From Methylocella silvestris (GTDB taxonomy: Bacteria > Pseudomonadota > Alphaproteobacteria > Rhizobiales > Beijerinckiaceae): DNA of 40,575 nt. Where the stretch lies: contig NZ_PDZR01000031.1 in the NCBI RefSeq assembly GCF_002891535.1, positions 1-40,575 on the forward strand, in the 5' to 3' direction. The position numbers and the translations under genes are program-made. The notes below the pieces were generated by a model. The model was given only the letters and a program-made list of their open reading frames with translations. It did not search any database and had not been told where the DNA came from. Shown here piece by piece: positions 20,346 through 30,141 of the stretch. The stretch's first letter is position 1; each line of letters begins with the position of its first letter.

Positions 20346-22403
20346 CAACCTTATCGCTTCGGCGCGCTCGAAAATATTCAACAGCAGCCGCAGCGCCTCG
20401 CCCTTTTCCCCTTCAAGCTTTGGGTTTTCCGCAACGATCCTTTGCGCCTCGCGCCGCGCCTCGACCAGCAAATCCGCATGCGCGGCCGGGTCAGCGAGGC
20501 GGAGCCCCGGCAGCCCGGATTGTTTCTGGCCCAGAACCTCGCCCTCGCCGCGCAGGCGCAGGTCTTCCTCGGCAATGCGAAACCCGTCCTCGCTCTCGCG
20601 CAAGATTTCGATACGCGCCCTGGCCGTCTCGCCGAGCGGGCCTTTGTAGAGCAGAATGCAGGCGGATTTCGCGGAGCCCCGGCCAACGCGGCCGCGCAGC
20701 TGATGCAATTGCGCAAGGCCGAAGCGCTCGGCGTGTTCGATGACGATGATGCTGGCCTGCGGCGCGTCGACGCCGACCTCGATCACTGTGGTGGCGACGA
20801 GGATTTTCGTCTTTCCAGCCAAAAATGCCTCCATTGCGGCGTCCTTGTCCTTGCCCTTCATCTTGCCGTGAATGAGGCCGACCGCGTCGCCGAAGAATTG
20901 GCGCAGATCCTCGAAACGCTCCTGCGCGGCCGCGACGTCGAGCGCCTCGCTCTCGTCCACAATCGGGCAGACCCAATAGGCCTGCGCGCCGGCCTTCAGC
21001 GCGCCGGACAGCCGTTCGATCAATTCGCCGATGCGCTCGACCGGCAGCGCGCGCGTCTCGATCTTCTGGCGTCCTGCGGGTTTTTCCCGGATCGTCGAAA
21101 TCTCCATGTCGCCGAAATAGGTGAGCACCAGGCTGCGCGGGATCGGCGTCGCGGTCATGGCGAGAATATCGGTCCGCTCGCCCTTGTCGCCGAGCGCCAG
21201 CCGCTGGCGCACGCCGAAACGGTGCTGCTCGTCGACCACCGCCACCGCGAGATCGCGAAAATCGACGCCCTGCTGAAACAGCGCATGGGTTCCGATGAGA
21301 ATATCGATCTCGCCGGCCGCCAGCGCGGCAAGCGTTTTTTCGCGCGAGACGCCCTTGTCGCGGCCGGTCAGCAGCGCAAGTTTTAGCCCGGCCGGCTCGG
21401 CGAAACGCTTGAGGCCGGCGAAATGCTGGCGCGCCAGAATTTCCGTTGGCGCCATCAGCGCCGCCTGGCGCCCGGCCTCGACGCAGCTCGCCATGGCGAG
21501 CAAAGCGACCAGCGTCTTGCCGGAGCCGACGTCGCCCTGCAGCAGGCGCAGCATGCGGCTTTCGCTGGCAAGGTCCGCGGCGATTTCGGTCAGCGCCTCC
21601 TCCTGTCCGCGCGTCAGGCTGAACGGCAGCGCGGCGCGGATTTTTCGCGCGATACGGCCGTCACCGACGCTGGCGCGGCCCGGCAGGCGGCGTTCGCGCG
21701 CCCGCATCAGGCCGAGCGCCAGCTGGCCGGCGAGCATTTCGTCGAAAGCGAGTTTTTTGCGGGCGAGCGCCTGGGGCAGAATATCTTCGGGCGTCTGCGG
21801 CCGATGCGCTGCGGCGAGCGCCTGCGCGAAACTGAGCGGCGCCTCGAGGCCGCTCCAGGCGGGCAGAGCGGGAAGCCGCGCCAGCGCGCCCTCCATCGCC
21901 CTGGACAGGAGGCGCTGGCTGAGGCCATCGGTCAGCGGATAGACCGGCTCGACGGCGGCCATTTTGGCGAGGCCCTCGGCGTCGAGCACCCGGTCGGGAT
22001 GGACCATCTGGCGGTGGCCGTCCCAGAGTTCGAGTTTTCCCGACACCCAGCGTTTCGCGCCGACGGGCAGGCTTCTTTCGATCCACTTATGATTGGTCAG
22101 GAAGAACACGAGGAGAATATCGCCTGTCTCGTCCTCGACCAGTACGCGCGTCGGCCCCTTGCCGCGCGCCGGCCGGTGCTCAACCACTGTGACCTCGATC
22201 ACGACGATGGCGTCGAGCGGCGCGTCGGCGATTTTGACCCGCGTGCGCCGGTCGACGACCCCGGCGGGCAGATGAAACAGAAGATCAAGCACACGCGCCT
22301 CACCCACGCCGAACAGCCGGTCAAGCAGCTTACCGGTTTTCGGGCCGACGCCCGGCAGACTCGCGGCCGAGGCGAAGAGGGGGTTCAAAATCGAGGGACG
22401 CAT
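20331..22403 (-). CDS. recG: ATP-dependent DNA helicase RecG
   Basis: RecG remodels stalled replication forks and branch-migrates Holliday junctions. The 690-residue product has the N-terminal wedge (OB-fold) domain (about residues 60-160: RTRVKIADAPLDAIVVIEVTV... VWVSGKLELW), helicase motif I GDVGSGKTLVAL, motif II VVDEQHRFGVRQR (DEQH box), motif III ILAMTATPIPRSL, and the C-terminal helicase half with [19 protein letters not shown] followed by the RecG wedge-partner domain. Size and order are standard. In Rhizobiales recG is commonly beside sdhE and mfd; here a block of about 3.8 kb lies between them. Confidence 0.97.
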   Translation of the reverse strand: MRPSILNPLFASAASLPGVGPKTGKLLDRLFGVGEARVLDLLFHLPAGVVDRRTRVKIADAPLDAIVVIEVTVVEHRPARGKGPTRVLVEDETGDILLVFFLTNHKWIERSLPVGAKRWVSGKLELWDGHRQMVHPDRVLDAEGLAKMAAVEPVYPLTDGLSQRLLSRAMEGALARLPALPAWSGLEAPLSFAQALAAAHRPQTPEDILPQALARKKLAFDEMLAGQLALGLMRARERRLPGRASVGDGRIARKIRAALPFSLTRGQEEALTEIAADLASESRMLRLLQGDVGSGKTLVALLAMASCVEAGRQAALMAPTEILARQHFAGLKRFAEPAGLKLALLTGRDKGVSREKTLAALAAGEIDILIGTHALFQQGVDFRDLAVAVVDEQHRFGVRQRLALGDKGERTDILAMTATPIPRSLVLTYFGDMEISTIREKPAGRQKIETRALPVERIGELIERLSGALKAGAQAYWVCPIVDESEALDVAAAQERFEDLRQFFGDAVGLIHGKMKGKDKDAAMEAFLAGKTKILVATTVIEVGVDAPQASIIVIEHAERFGLAQLHQLRGRVGRGSAKSACILLYKGPLGETARARIEILRESEDGFRIAEEDLRLRGEGEVLGQKQSGLPGLRLADPAAHADLLVEARREAQRIVAENPKLEGEKGEALRLLLNIFERAEAIRLLGAG

Positions 22404-22512
22404 CAGAGCAACGGTTTAACGCGCTTCAGGCGGCGCGCAAATCAATCCGCTTCCTCTGCCTGCCTCCATGGCGTATGGGCGTCGGGACTTTTTCTCCATT
22501 CCCGTCGGACCC

Positions 22513-24135
22513 ATGATACGCCTCGAAAAAATCAGCAAGCAGAACGGCAGGCAGCTCCTCTTCATCGAAGCGTCCGCTTCCCTCCAGCGCGGCGAGAAGA
22601 TCGGCCTCGTCGGTCCGAACGGCGCGGGCAAGACGACGCTGTTTCGGATGATCACCGGGGAGGAACAGCCGGACGAAGGCCAGATCTCCACCGATCGCGG
22701 CGTCGCCATCGGCTATTTCAGCCAGGATGTGGGTGAAATGTCCGGCGGCAGCGTGGTCGGCGAGGTGATGAACGGCGCGGGCCCGGTGAGCGCCGTCGCC
22801 GCCGAGCTCAGGGAGCTCGAGGCAGGCCTTGGCGACCCGGAGCGGGCGGATGAGATGGAGGCGCTGATCGAGCGCTATGGCGAGGCGCAGGCGCGGTTCG
22901 AAGATCTCGACGGCTATGCCCTTGAGGGCCGGGCCCGGGAGGTTCTCGCCGGCCTCAGCTTCAGCGAGGAGATGATGGACGGCGATCTCGCGTCCCTTTC
23001 CGGCGGCTGGAGGATGCGGGTCGCGCTGGCCCGCATCCTCCTCATGGATCCGGACGTGATGCTGCTCGACGAGCCGAGCAACCATCTCGATCTTGAAAGC
23101 TTGATCTGGCTCGAATCCTTCCTGAAAACCTTTGAGGGAGCGCTTCTCATGACCTCGCACGACCGCGAATTCATGAATCGCATCGTCGGCAAAGTGGTGG
23201 AAATCGACGGCGGCGCGCTGACCGCCTATTCGGGCGACTATGCGTTCTACGAGCAGCAGCGCGCCTTGAACGAGACGCAGCAGCAGGCGCAGTTCGAGCG
23301 TCAGCAGGCCATGCTCGCCAAGGAGATCAAGTTCATCGAGCGTTTCAAGGCGCGCGCCTCGCACGCCGCTCAGGTGCAGAGCCGGGTGAAGAAACTCGAC
23401 AAGATCGAGCGCGTGGAGCCGCCGCGCCGGCGCCGGAGCGTGGCGTTCGAGTTCCAGCCTGCGCCCCGGTCTGGCGAAGATGTCGTGAGCCTTGAAAAGG
23501 TGCACAAGCGCTACGGCGGCCGGAGCATCTACGAAGCGCTCGATTTTTCCGTACGGCGCAAGGAGCGCTGGTGTGTGATGGGCGTAAACGGCGCCGGCAA
23601 GTCAACGCTGTTGAAGCTGGTGACCAATGCGACACAGCCGGACGCGGGCAAGGTGACGCTGGGCGGGACCGTCAAGCTTGGCTATTTTGCGCAGCACGCC
23701 ATGGATCTCCTCGACGGCGAGGCGACCATTTTCGAAAATCTTGAGGCCGCGTTCCCGCGCGCCGGACAGGGCTCGCTGCGCGCGCTCGCGGGCTGCTTCG
23801 GTTTTTCCGGCGATGACGTCGAGAAGCGCTGCCGCGTGCTCTCGGGCGGGGAGAAGGCGCGGCTCGTCATGGCCAAGATGTTGTTCGATCCGCCGAATTT
23901 CCTGGTTCTCGACGAGCCGACGAACCATCTCGATATCGACACGAAGGCCATGCTGATCGCCGCGCTGTCGCAATTTGAGGGCGCCATGCTTTTTGTCTCG
24001 CATGATCGGCATTTCCTCGCCGCCCTGTCCAATCGCGTGTTGGAGCTGACGCCCGACGGCGTCGAGCAATATGGCGGCGGCTATACGGAATATGTCGCGC
24101 GAACCGGACAGGAAGCCCCCGGCTTGCGGAGCTAA
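22513..24135 (+). CDS. ABC-F family ATPase (translation-factor type)
   Basis: ABC-F proteins are soluble, have two ABC domains and act on the ribosome rather than in membranes. The 540-residue product has ABC1 with Walker A GPNGAGKTT (residues 36-44), signature LSGGWRMRVALAR and Walker B MLLDEPSNHLDLES; a charged linker (about 245-320: ETQQQAQFERQQAMLAKEIKFIERFKARASHAAQVQSR); and ABC2 with GVNGAGKSTLLK, LSGGEKARLVMAK and LVLDEPTNHLDID. No membrane segment is seen. It is closest in layout to the YheS/Uup group, but the subfamily is not certain. The start ATG at 22513 (MIRLEKIS) is preferred to 22468. It diverges from recG, 109 nt apart. Confidence 0.93.
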   Translation: MIRLEKISKQNGRQLLFIEASASLQRGEKIGLVGPNGAGKTTLFRMITGEEQPDEGQISTDRGVAIGYFSQDVGEMSGGSVVGEVMNGAGPVSAVAAELRELEAGLGDPERADEMEALIERYGEAQARFEDLDGYALEGRAREVLAGLSFSEEMMDGDLASLSGGWRMRVALARILLMDPDVMLLDEPSNHLDLESLIWLESFLKTFEGALLMTSHDREFMNRIVGKVVEIDGGALTAYSGDYAFYEQQRALNETQQQAQFERQQAMLAKEIKFIERFKARASHAAQVQSRVKKLDKIERVEPPRRRRSVAFEFQPAPRSGEDVVSLEKVHKRYGGRSIYEALDFSVRRKERWCVMGVNGAGKSTLLKLVTNATQPDAGKVTLGGTVKLGYFAQHAMDLLDGEATIFENLEAAFPRAGQGSLRALAGCFGFSGDDVEKRCRVLSGGEKARLVMAKMLFDPPNFLVLDEPTNHLDIDTKAMLIAALSQFEGAMLFVSHDRHFLAALSNRVLELTPDGVEQYGGGYTEYVARTGQEAPGLRS

Positions 24136-24187
24136 ACTCTCGTCCGGAAGCCCGCTTTGCCTCATGGGTCGAGGCGGCGGCGTCAAG

Positions 24188-24212
24188 CGCGCAAAAAAAC
24201 CTGACAGGCCGG
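24188..24212. repeat. Direct repeat, copy A, flanking the ArsR cassette
   Basis: The sequence CGCGC-A7-CCTGACAG-GCCGG at 24188-24212 recurs as CGCGC-A6-CCTGACAG-CCGG at 26171-26193, with only two one-base indels. The two copies lie just outside the three-gene minus-strand block 24278-26103. A -10-like TCTATG stands 17 nt after the CTGACA here, so this copy may be a duplicated promoter fragment. Confidence 0.65.
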
Positions 24213-24277
24213 ACGGCAGAGCTTCTATGCGCGCCGAGCGCAGGCCTTGGTCGTTGGAGTGCGCGCGAGACCGCTTC

Positions 24278-24757
24278 CTATCCCGCCCGCGCCGCCTCGA
24301 TCTTGGCGATGTCGATTCGTCCCATGGTCATCATGGCCTCCATCGCCCGCTTTGCGGCGGCGCGATCGGCGTCGCCCAGCGCGGCGATCAGGACTCGCGG
24401 CACGATCTGCCAGGAAAATCCCCAACGGTCCTTGCACCAGCCGCATTGGCTTTCACGACCGCCGTTTTCGACAATCGCATTCCAATAACGGTCGGTTTCC
24501 GCCTGGTCGTCGGTCATCACCTGAAAGCTCACCGCCTCGTTTGGCGAAAAACCCGGACCGCCATTCAGCCCGACAAAGGCCTGGCCGAGCACGGTGAACT
24601 CAACAGTCAACTCATCGCCCACTTTACCGCCAGGATAGTCGGACGCGGCTTTATGCGCTGGCCCGACATGGCTGTCGGGAAAGGTGGCGGCGTAAAAGTC
24701 CGCGGCCTTCTGCGCCTCGCCATGGTCGAACCACAGGCAGGTGACAATCTTGCTCAT
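24278..24757 (-). CDS. VOC family protein (PhnB/glyoxalase-like)
   Basis: The 159-residue product belongs to the PhnB-like branch of the vicinal oxygen chelate superfamily: it opens [28 protein letters not shown], has [23 protein letters not shown] and ends with [25 protein letters not shown], the usual layout of proteins once annotated as 3-demethylubiquinone-9 3-methyltransferases. The biochemical role of this branch is not settled. It is the last gene of a block with arsR and an AHSA1-domain gene, an arrangement seen widely in bacteria, and ends 142 nt from the ABC-F gene, which runs toward it. Confidence 0.9.
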   Translation of the reverse strand: MSKIVTCLWFDHGEAQKAADFYAATFPDSHVGPAHKAASDYPGGKVGDELTVEFTVLGQAFVGLNGGPGFSPNEAVSFQVMTDDQAETDRYWNAIVENGGRESQCGWCKDRWGFSWQIVPRVLIAALGDADRAAAKRAMEAMMTMGRIDIAKIEAARAG

Positions 24758-24794
24758 CGTCGCTCTCCCTACAGATTGCGGTTGTACAGGTAGT

Positions 24795-25763
24795 TCAATC
24801 GCTCAGCGATGCGCCAAGCCTGTCGAGCAGAAACGCGGTTCCATGCTCGCGGGATCCTGCGTCGTCATAGCCGTCGAGAAAGGCGCCTTGTTCGGTGACC
24901 TTGAGTCGCGTCCCTTTGTCTACGCTCTCGAGCTGCATGGTCGCCAGCGAGACAGAGATCTTCTTGTCGTCCAGAGACATGACATAGCTATAGACCAGCC
25001 GCCGATGAAGGACGACGTCGTGATAGATGGCGTCGAAAGTGGAGACCACGCCGCTCTTCCAGCGCCCCTTCGCCAGCTCCCGTCCGCCTTCCCGCACATC
25101 CATGTAGCGTTCGATCAAATCCAATTCATCGGGTGGACCGCCGAACCATTTCTGCTTGGCGGCCTCGTCGGTCAACGCTCTCCACACCCGTTCCACCGGC
25201 GCATCATAGCGACGCTCGAGATGGAAACTGGCGTGCACGACCGAACGCGTCTGCACGCCGGCCGCGCCCGACATGCGCAGCACTTCCTGTTCCAGCTTGT
25301 CGAGCGTCGTGCGCCAGCCCTCTGACGCGCCGGCGACCATGGGCGCGGCCATCGAAGGATCAATGAAGGTGTAGGTCTGCGCCACATCCATCCGCGTCTC
25401 GCCTTGACCGTCGGCGAATGTGACCTCGGTGTAGGCGCGAAACAGCGGACGCCCCTGTAGATCTGTGGCGTGCATGTCGATCACGAGGCGGCTGTGCGGA
25501 GTCACTTCTACGAAGACGCCGCGGCTCCAATGCCGCTCCCCGGTCGGCGAAAGCATACAGACCTCGAACGCGCCGCCGACGCGCATCTCCACCTTTGCCT
25601 CTGCGACGCTGTAGGTTTCCGGGCTGAACCAGTTCTTCACATGCTCGGCCGTGCTCCACGCCTTGAACACGGTCTCGCGGCGGGCATGGAAGGCGCGCGA
25701 TACAAGGAGCGGCGGCAGTTGCCGCTGGGTTGCGGCGTTGTCCGCATCAGTCGACTCGGCCAT
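24795..25763 (-). CDS. Tandem SRPBCC (AHSA1-like) domain protein
   Basis: The product of about 322 residues is two AHSA1/START-like domains in series. The first (about residues 18-160) starts [31 protein letters not shown]; the second (about 178-320) starts [35 protein letters not shown]. Each shows the YDAP..VW-type helix and the GG.W-like turn of the family. These domains form a hydrophobic cavity; cellular roles are mostly unknown. Single-domain versions (about 150 residues) are more usual beside ArsR genes. Several ATGs compete (25778, 25769, 25763); I chose 25763 with GGAG 9 nt upstream. The start lies within the end of arsR, so translation is probably coupled. Confidence 0.88.
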   Translation of the reverse strand: MAESTDADNAATQRQLPPLLVSRAFHARRETVFKAWSTAEHVKNWFSPETYSVAEAKVEMRVGGAFEVCMLSPTGERHWSRGVFVEVTPHSRLVIDMHATDLQGRPLFRAYTEVTFADGQGETRMDVAQTYTFIDPSMAAPMVAGASEGWRTTLDKLEQEVLRMSGAAGVQTRSVVHASFHLERRYDAPVERVWRALTDEAAKQKWFGGPPDELDLIERYMDVREGGRELAKGRWKSGVVSTFDAIYHDVVLHRRLVYSYVMSLDDKKISVSLATMQLESVDKGTRLKVTEQGAFLDGYDDAGSREHGTAFLLDRLGASLSD

Positions 25764-26103
25764 TGTCATCTTCTCCATTTTCCATGGTTTTCAGATATTC
25801 GCCGAGGCGGTCGAGACGGCATTCCCACTCCTGCCGTCGGGCATTGATCCATTGTTCGGCGAGGCTTAGCGCGCCGGGCTCGATCGAGCATGTCCGCACC
25901 CGGCCGAACTTCTCCGACCGCACCAGACCTGCGGCCTCCAGCACGCCGATATGCTGCATGACGGACGGAAGCGACATCGGCAGAGGGCGCGCCAGTTCGC
26001 TGACGGGGGCCGGGCCGCGGCTTAGCCTTTCGAACATGGCGCGGCGGGCGGGGTCGGCAAGGGCATGGAACAGGCGGTCGAGATCCGGCGTTTGGTTAAG
26101 CAT
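25747..26103 (-). CDS. ArsR-family transcriptional regulator
   Basis: The 118-residue product is a winged-helix regulator of the ArsR/SmtB superfamily in the subgroup found with AHSA1 proteins: LDRLFHALADPARRAMFERLSRGPAPVSELARPL and the recognition helix region MSLPSVMQHIGVLEAAGLVRSEKFGRVR. No metal-binding Cys pair (ELCVCDL type) is present, so metal sensing is unlikely. It heads the three-gene minus-strand block, overlaps the SRPBCC gene, and has an 8-bp-arm inverted repeat directly upstream that could be its own operator. The effector is unknown. Confidence 0.93.
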   Translation of the reverse strand: MLNQTPDLDRLFHALADPARRAMFERLSRGPAPVSELARPLPMSLPSVMQHIGVLEAAGLVRSEKFGRVRTCSIEPGALSLAEQWINARRQEWECRLDRLGEYLKTMENGEDDNGRVD

Positions 26104-26105
26104 AT

Positions 26106-26135
26106 GCCTAACTATCAGAGCGGAAACAGTTAGGC
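26106..26135. promoter_or_regulatory. Inverted-repeat operator candidate for the ArsR regulator
   Basis: GCCTAACT (26106-26113) and AGTTAGGC (26128-26135) form a perfect 8-bp inverted repeat with a 14-nt spacer, starting two bases upstream of the arsR start codon. Reading on the minus strand, the distal arm sits in a TTGCCT hexamer that could be a -35. Position and symmetry suggest autoregulation of the arsR operon. Confidence 0.6.
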
Positions 26136-26170
26136 AATCCCCTTAGTGAGTTTTCGGCAGGACCAACCGC

Positions 26171-26193
26171 CGCGCAAAAAACCTGACAGCCGG
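26171..26193. repeat. Direct repeat, copy B, flanking the ArsR cassette
   Basis: This is the partner of the copy at 24188-24212: CGCGC-A6-CCTGACAG-CCGG. It overlaps the likely -35 of the sdhE promoter, so this copy is probably the original and the other a duplicate. Confidence 0.65.
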
Positions 26194-26211
26194 CCCCTCA
26201 ATGTCTATATG
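26183..26211 (+). promoter_or_regulatory. Candidate sdhE-mfd promoter
   Basis: CTGACA (26183-26188) and TATATG (26206-26211) are separated by 17 nt, an alphaproteobacterial housekeeping-type promoter pattern, 56 nt upstream of the sdhE start codon. Confidence 0.45.
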
Positions 26212-26267
26212 GCGGACAGGGACGCGCCTCTCGGGCGCGGCCTTCGCATCGCTATGGAGGTTTTTTC

Positions 26268-26564
26268 ATGGCCGCCCCTGAAGCGGAGACAATCAGCCTT
26301 GAGGCGCGACGCCGGCGCATAAAGTTCCGCGCCTGGCATCGCGGCATGCTGGAGACCGATCTGCTGCTTGGCCGTTTCGCCAACGCCGAGGTGGACCGGT
26401 TGGGCGAGGCCGAATGCGATGTGTTCGACGCGCTGCTTGAGGCGCTCGACCGCGACGTGTTCGCCTGGGCGACCGGGGAAACGCCGACGCCGCCCGAGTT
26501 CGACACGCCGCTGTTTGCCCGCATTATCGCGTTTCATGGCGGCTTCTTCCCGGCGCGAACCTGA
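26268..26564 (+). CDS. sdhE: FAD assembly factor SdhE
   Basis: SdhE promotes covalent attachment of FAD to the flavoprotein subunit of succinate dehydrogenase. The 98-residue product has the family motif RGMLETDLLLGRFA at about residues 25-38 (RGxxExD), preceded by a basic helix (EARRRRIKFRAWH) and followed by LLEALDRDVFAWATGETPTPPEF, which matches the conserved D-x-D/E-x-x-W-x-x-G segment. The ATG has GGAGG six bases upstream. It precedes mfd, an order widely kept in Rhizobiales. Confidence 0.93.
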   Translation: MAAPEAETISLEARRRRIKFRAWHRGMLETDLLLGRFANAEVDRLGEAECDVFDALLEALDRDVFAWATGETPTPPEFDTPLFARIIAFHGGFFPART

Positions 26565-26609
26565 CACCCTCCGCCAAGCGACGCGGAAAATCCTGAATCG
26601 ATCATCTCT

Positions 26610-29600
26610 GTGACTGACCTCAAACGCGCCATCGCCGAGCTTGCAAAAGGCGGCTCGCTGACCCTTTCCTCCCTCGCCGACGGGTTCGACGCCTTCCGCG
26701 TCGCTGACTTGACGCGTGCGCTGGCGCGGGAATCGGAGGAGCGCGCTTTGGCGCTGGTGCATGTGGCGCGCGACAGCCAGCGCGCGGCCTCCTTCGCGGA
26801 AGCCTTCGCCTTCGCCGCGCCCGATATCGAGATCCTCGATTTTCCCGGCTGGGACTGCCAGCCCTATGACCGCGTCTCGCCGAACGCCTCGGTCACGGCG
26901 CGCCGCATGATCGTTTTGTCGCGGCTCGCCCGCTCGCGGTCCAGCGCCGAGCGCCCGCGCATTCTCTCGACCACGATCAAGGCTCTGATCCAGCGCGTGC
27001 CGCCGGTCAAACAGATGGCGGCCGACACTTTTTCGGCCGCGCCTGGCAATGTCGTCGATCTGGCGGAGCTGACCCTCTGGCTCGAAACCAACGGTTTCAT
27101 ACGCGCGTCCACGGTGCGGGAAGCCGGCGAATATGCCGTGCGCGGCGGCATCATCGATCTTTACGCGCCGGGCATGGCGCAGCCGGTCCGGCTCGATTTC
27201 TTCGGCGACGCGCTGGAGTCGATCCGGGCCTTCGATCCCGAATCGCAGCGCACGCTGTTTCCGCTGCGCGGCCTCGACCTCGTGCCGATGAGCGAGGTGC
27301 AGCTGACGAGCGAGGCGATGCGGCGCTTCCGTCAGGCCTATGTCGCGCGGTTTGGCGCGCAGACGCGCGGCGACGCCCTCTATGAGGCGATCAGCGAGGG
27401 GCGCCGGCCGGCTGGGCACGAACATTGGCTGCCGCTGTTTTACGACGGCCTCGATACGCTGATGGATTACGCCGGCCGCGCGCCCCTGGTGCTCGATTCG
27501 CTGGCCGATGAGGCCGCGCGCGAGCGCATCGCCCTCATCGAGGATTATTACGACGCGCGCAAAACCGCCTATGACGCCGACCCGGCGCAGGCCGGCTACA
27601 AGCCGCTGAAGCCCGAGCTGCTTTATTTTTCGCGCGAGGAATGGGCGCAGCGGCTGGCCCTCGCCCGGGTGATCCGAACGACCCCCTTCGCCGAGCCGGA
27701 AGGAAGCCGCGGCCTTGTGGTCGATTGCGGCTCGAAGCCGGGCCGCAGTTTTGCCCCCGAGCGCGCCGACGAGGGCGCCAACGTCTTTCAGGCGGCGGTC
27801 GATCACGTCAAGGCGCTGCAGGCCGGCGGCGCGCGGGTGATCGTCGCCGCCTGGTCCGACGGCTCGCGCGAGCGGCTCGCCCATGTGCTCGCCGACCATG
27901 GGCTCAGCGGGGCGGCCACTGTCTCCTCGCTGGCGCAGGCGCGCGACCTGCCGCAAACCGCCGCCGCGCTGGCGGTGATCGGGCTTGAGGCTGGCTTTGA
28001 GGCCAGGACAGGCGGCGAAAATCTCGCCATCGTCGGCGAGCAGGACATTCTGGGCGACCGCCTCGTGCGCGCCCGCAAGAAATCGCGCAAGGCCAAGGAT
28101 TTCCTGAGTGAAGTCGGCGCGCTCGCCGCCGGCGACATCGTCGTTCATGTCGATCACGGCATCGGGCGCTTCGTCGGGCTGCAGTCGATCGACGCCGGGG
28201 GCGCCCCGCACGACTGTCTGGAGCTGCATTACGCCGAAGGGGCGAAGCTGTTCCTGCCGGTCGAAAACCTCGAACTTTTGTCGCGCTATGGCTCGGAGGA
28301 CACCGAGGTCCAGCTCGACCGCCTCGGCGGCGGCGGCTGGCAGAAGCGCAAGGCGAAGATGCGCAAGCGCATCCTCGAAATGGCCGCGGGCCTCATCAAG
28401 ATCGCCGCAGCGCGTTTCACCAAAGAGGCCGCCAAGCTCGCGCCGCCGGAAAATCTCTATGACGAATTCTGCGCCGGCTTTCCCTATGACGAGACGGAAG
28501 ATCAGCTGACGACGATCGACGCCGTCCTCCAAGACATGGCGTCGGGCCGGCCGATGGACCGGCTGGTCTGCGGCGACGTCGGCTTCGGCAAGACGGAAGT
28601 CGCGCTGCGCGCCGCCTTCGCCGCGGCGATCGAGGGCAAGCAGGTCGCCGTGATCGTGCCGACGACGCTGCTGGCGCGCCAGCATTACAGGAATTTCGCG
28701 ACCCGGTTCGCGCATCTGCCGGTCAAGGTGGCGCAGATGTCGCGCATGGTCACCGCCGCCGACCTCAAGTCGGCCAAGGCGGGAGCGGCCTCGGGCGATA
28801 TCGACATCATCGTCGGCACCCATGCCGCGCTCGGCAAGGGCGTCGCCTACAAGGATCTTGGCCTCGTCATCATCGACGAGGAGCAGCATTTCGGCGTCAA
28901 GCACAAGGAGCGCCTGAAAGAGCTGCGCGCCGAAGTCCATGTGCTGACGCTGTCGGCGACGCCAATTCCGCGCACCTTGCAGCTCGCCTTGACGGGCGTG
29001 CGCGAACTTTCGATCATCGCGACGCCGCCGGTCGACCGGCTCGCCGTGCGCACCTTCATCACGCCGTTCGATACGCTGCTCGTGCGCGAAGCCTTGCTGC
29101 GCGAGCGCTATCGCGGCGGCCAGAGCTTTTATGTCTGTCCGCGCATCGAGGACATCGAGGATGCCGCAAGCTTCTTGCGCCAGCATGTGCCGGAAGTGAA
29201 ATTCGTCATCGCCCACGGCCAGATGCCGGCGACAGAGCTCGAAGACAAGATGTCGGCCTTCTATGACGGCCAGTTCGACGTGCTGCTGTCGACCGCGATT
29301 GTCGAATCGGGCCTCGATATTCCGACCGCCAATACGCTGATCGTGCATCGCGCCGATATGTTCGGCCTAGCCCAGCTCTATCAGCTGCGCGGCCGGGTCG
29401 GACGCTCGAAGGTGCGCGCCTATGCGCTGTTCACCGTCCCGGCCGAGCGGGCGATGACGCCGCAGGCGGAAAAGCGGCTGAAGGTGCTGGCGAGCCTCGA
29501 TACGCTCGGCGCCGGCTTCGAGCTTGCGAGCCATGATCTCGACATTCGCGGCGCCGGCAATCTGCTCGGCGACGATCAGTCCGGCCATATCAGGGAAGTC

Positions 29601-30140
29601 GGCTACGAACTTTACCAGCAAATGCTGCAGGAGGCGGTGGAGGCGCTGAAGGCGGGCGTCGAGGAGCCGGCGGAAGAGGCCTGGTCGCCGGCGATCACGC
29701 TCGGGGCGCCGGTGACGATCCCCGAAGATTACGTCGCCGATCTGCAATTGCGGCTGCAGCTCTACCGCCGCCTCGCGGGCCTTGAGACCGACGAGGAAAT
29801 CGAGAGTTTCGCCGCCGAGATGATCGACCGCTTCGGGCCGCTGCCCGCGGAGGTTGCGCAATTGATGAAGCTCGTCTCGATCAAGGCGCTCTGCCGCAAG
29901 GCCCATGTCGAGAAAGTGGAGGCGGGGCCGAAGGGGGTGATCGTCTCCTTCCGCGATAATTCCTTCGCCGATCCGCAGGGGCTCGTGCGCTATGTGTCGG
30001 AACAGGGCCCTTACGCCAAGGTCAGGCCGGACATGAAAATCGTTTTCTCGCGCGAATTCGAGCGGATCGAGGATAGGCTCGAAGGAACGCGCAAAATCAT
30101 GCGCGCGCTCGCCGCCATCGCGGCGAAGAAGGCGGCGTAA
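26610..30140 (+). CDS. mfd: Transcription-repair coupling factor Mfd
   Basis: Mfd removes RNA polymerase stalled at DNA damage and recruits UvrA. The 1176-residue product has the UvrB-like N-terminal module ([18 protein letters not shown]... [22 protein letters not shown]), the RNA-polymerase interaction domain ([18 protein letters not shown], near residue 510), the helicase motif [17 protein letters not shown], motif [19 protein letters not shown]-type motif with [16 protein letters not shown], and the C-terminal D7 regulatory domain. The GTG start at 26610 follows sdhE by 45 nt. Length is normal. A long open frame on the other strand is a shadow of its codon bias. Confidence 0.97.
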   Translation: MTDLKRAIAELAKGGSLTLSSLADGFDAFRVADLTRALARESEERALALVHVARDSQRAASFAEAFAFAAPDIEILDFPGWDCQPYDRVSPNASVTARRMIVLSRLARSRSSAERPRILSTTIKALIQRVPPVKQMAADTFSAAPGNVVDLAELTLWLETNGFIRASTVREAGEYAVRGGIIDLYAPGMAQPVRLDFFGDALESIRAFDPESQRTLFPLRGLDLVPMSEVQLTSEAMRRFRQAYVARFGAQTRGDALYEAISEGRRPAGHEHWLPLFYDGLDTLMDYAGRAPLVLDSLADEAARERIALIEDYYDARKTAYDADPAQAGYKPLKPELLYFSREEWAQRLALARVIRTTPFAEPEGSRGLVVDCGSKPGRSFAPERADEGANVFQAAVDHVKALQAGGARVIVAAWSDGSRERLAHVLADHGLSGAATVSSLAQARDLPQTAAALAVIGLEAGFEARTGGENLAIVGEQDILGDRLVRARKKSRKAKDFLSEVGALAAGDIVVHVDHGIGRFVGLQSIDAGGAPHDCLELHYAEGAKLFLPVENLELLSRYGSEDTEVQLDRLGGGGWQKRKAKMRKRILEMAAGLIKIAAARFTKEAAKLAPPENLYDEFCAGFPYDETEDQLTTIDAVLQDMASGRPMDRLVCGDVGFGKTEVALRAAFAAAIEGKQVAVIVPTTLLARQHYRNFATRFAHLPVKVAQMSRMVTAADLKSAKAGAASGDIDIIVGTHAALGKGVAYKDLGLVIIDEEQHFGVKHKERLKELRAEVHVLTLSATPIPRTLQLALTGVRELSIIATPPVDRLAVRTFITPFDTLLVREALLRERYRGGQSFYVCPRIEDIEDAASFLRQHVPEVKFVIAHGQMPATELEDKMSAFYDGQFDVLLSTAIVESGLDIPTANTLIVHRADMFGLAQLYQLRGRVGRSKVRAYALFTVPAERAMTPQAEKRLKVLASLDTLGAGFELASHDLDIRGAGNLLGDDQSGHIREVGYELYQQMLQEAVEALKAGVEEPAEEAWSPAITLGAPVTIPEDYVADLQLRLQLYRRLAGLETDEEIESFAAEMIDRFGPLPAEVAQLMKLVSIKALCRKAHVEKVEAGPKGVIVSFRDNSFADPQGLVRYVSEQGPYAKVRPDMKIVFSREFERIEDRLEGTRKIMRALAAIAAKKAA

Positions 30141-30141
30141 G

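Noticed and set aside
21423-22736. Open frame of 437 codons on the plus strand across recG
   Set aside because: Shadow of recG on the minus strand; overlaps the ABC-F gene start and has no domain.
26205-29348. Open frame of 1047 codons on the minus strand opposite sdhE and mfd
   Set aside because: No domain or motif; the opposite strand encodes intact SdhE and Mfd, and codon bias alone explains the lack of stops.
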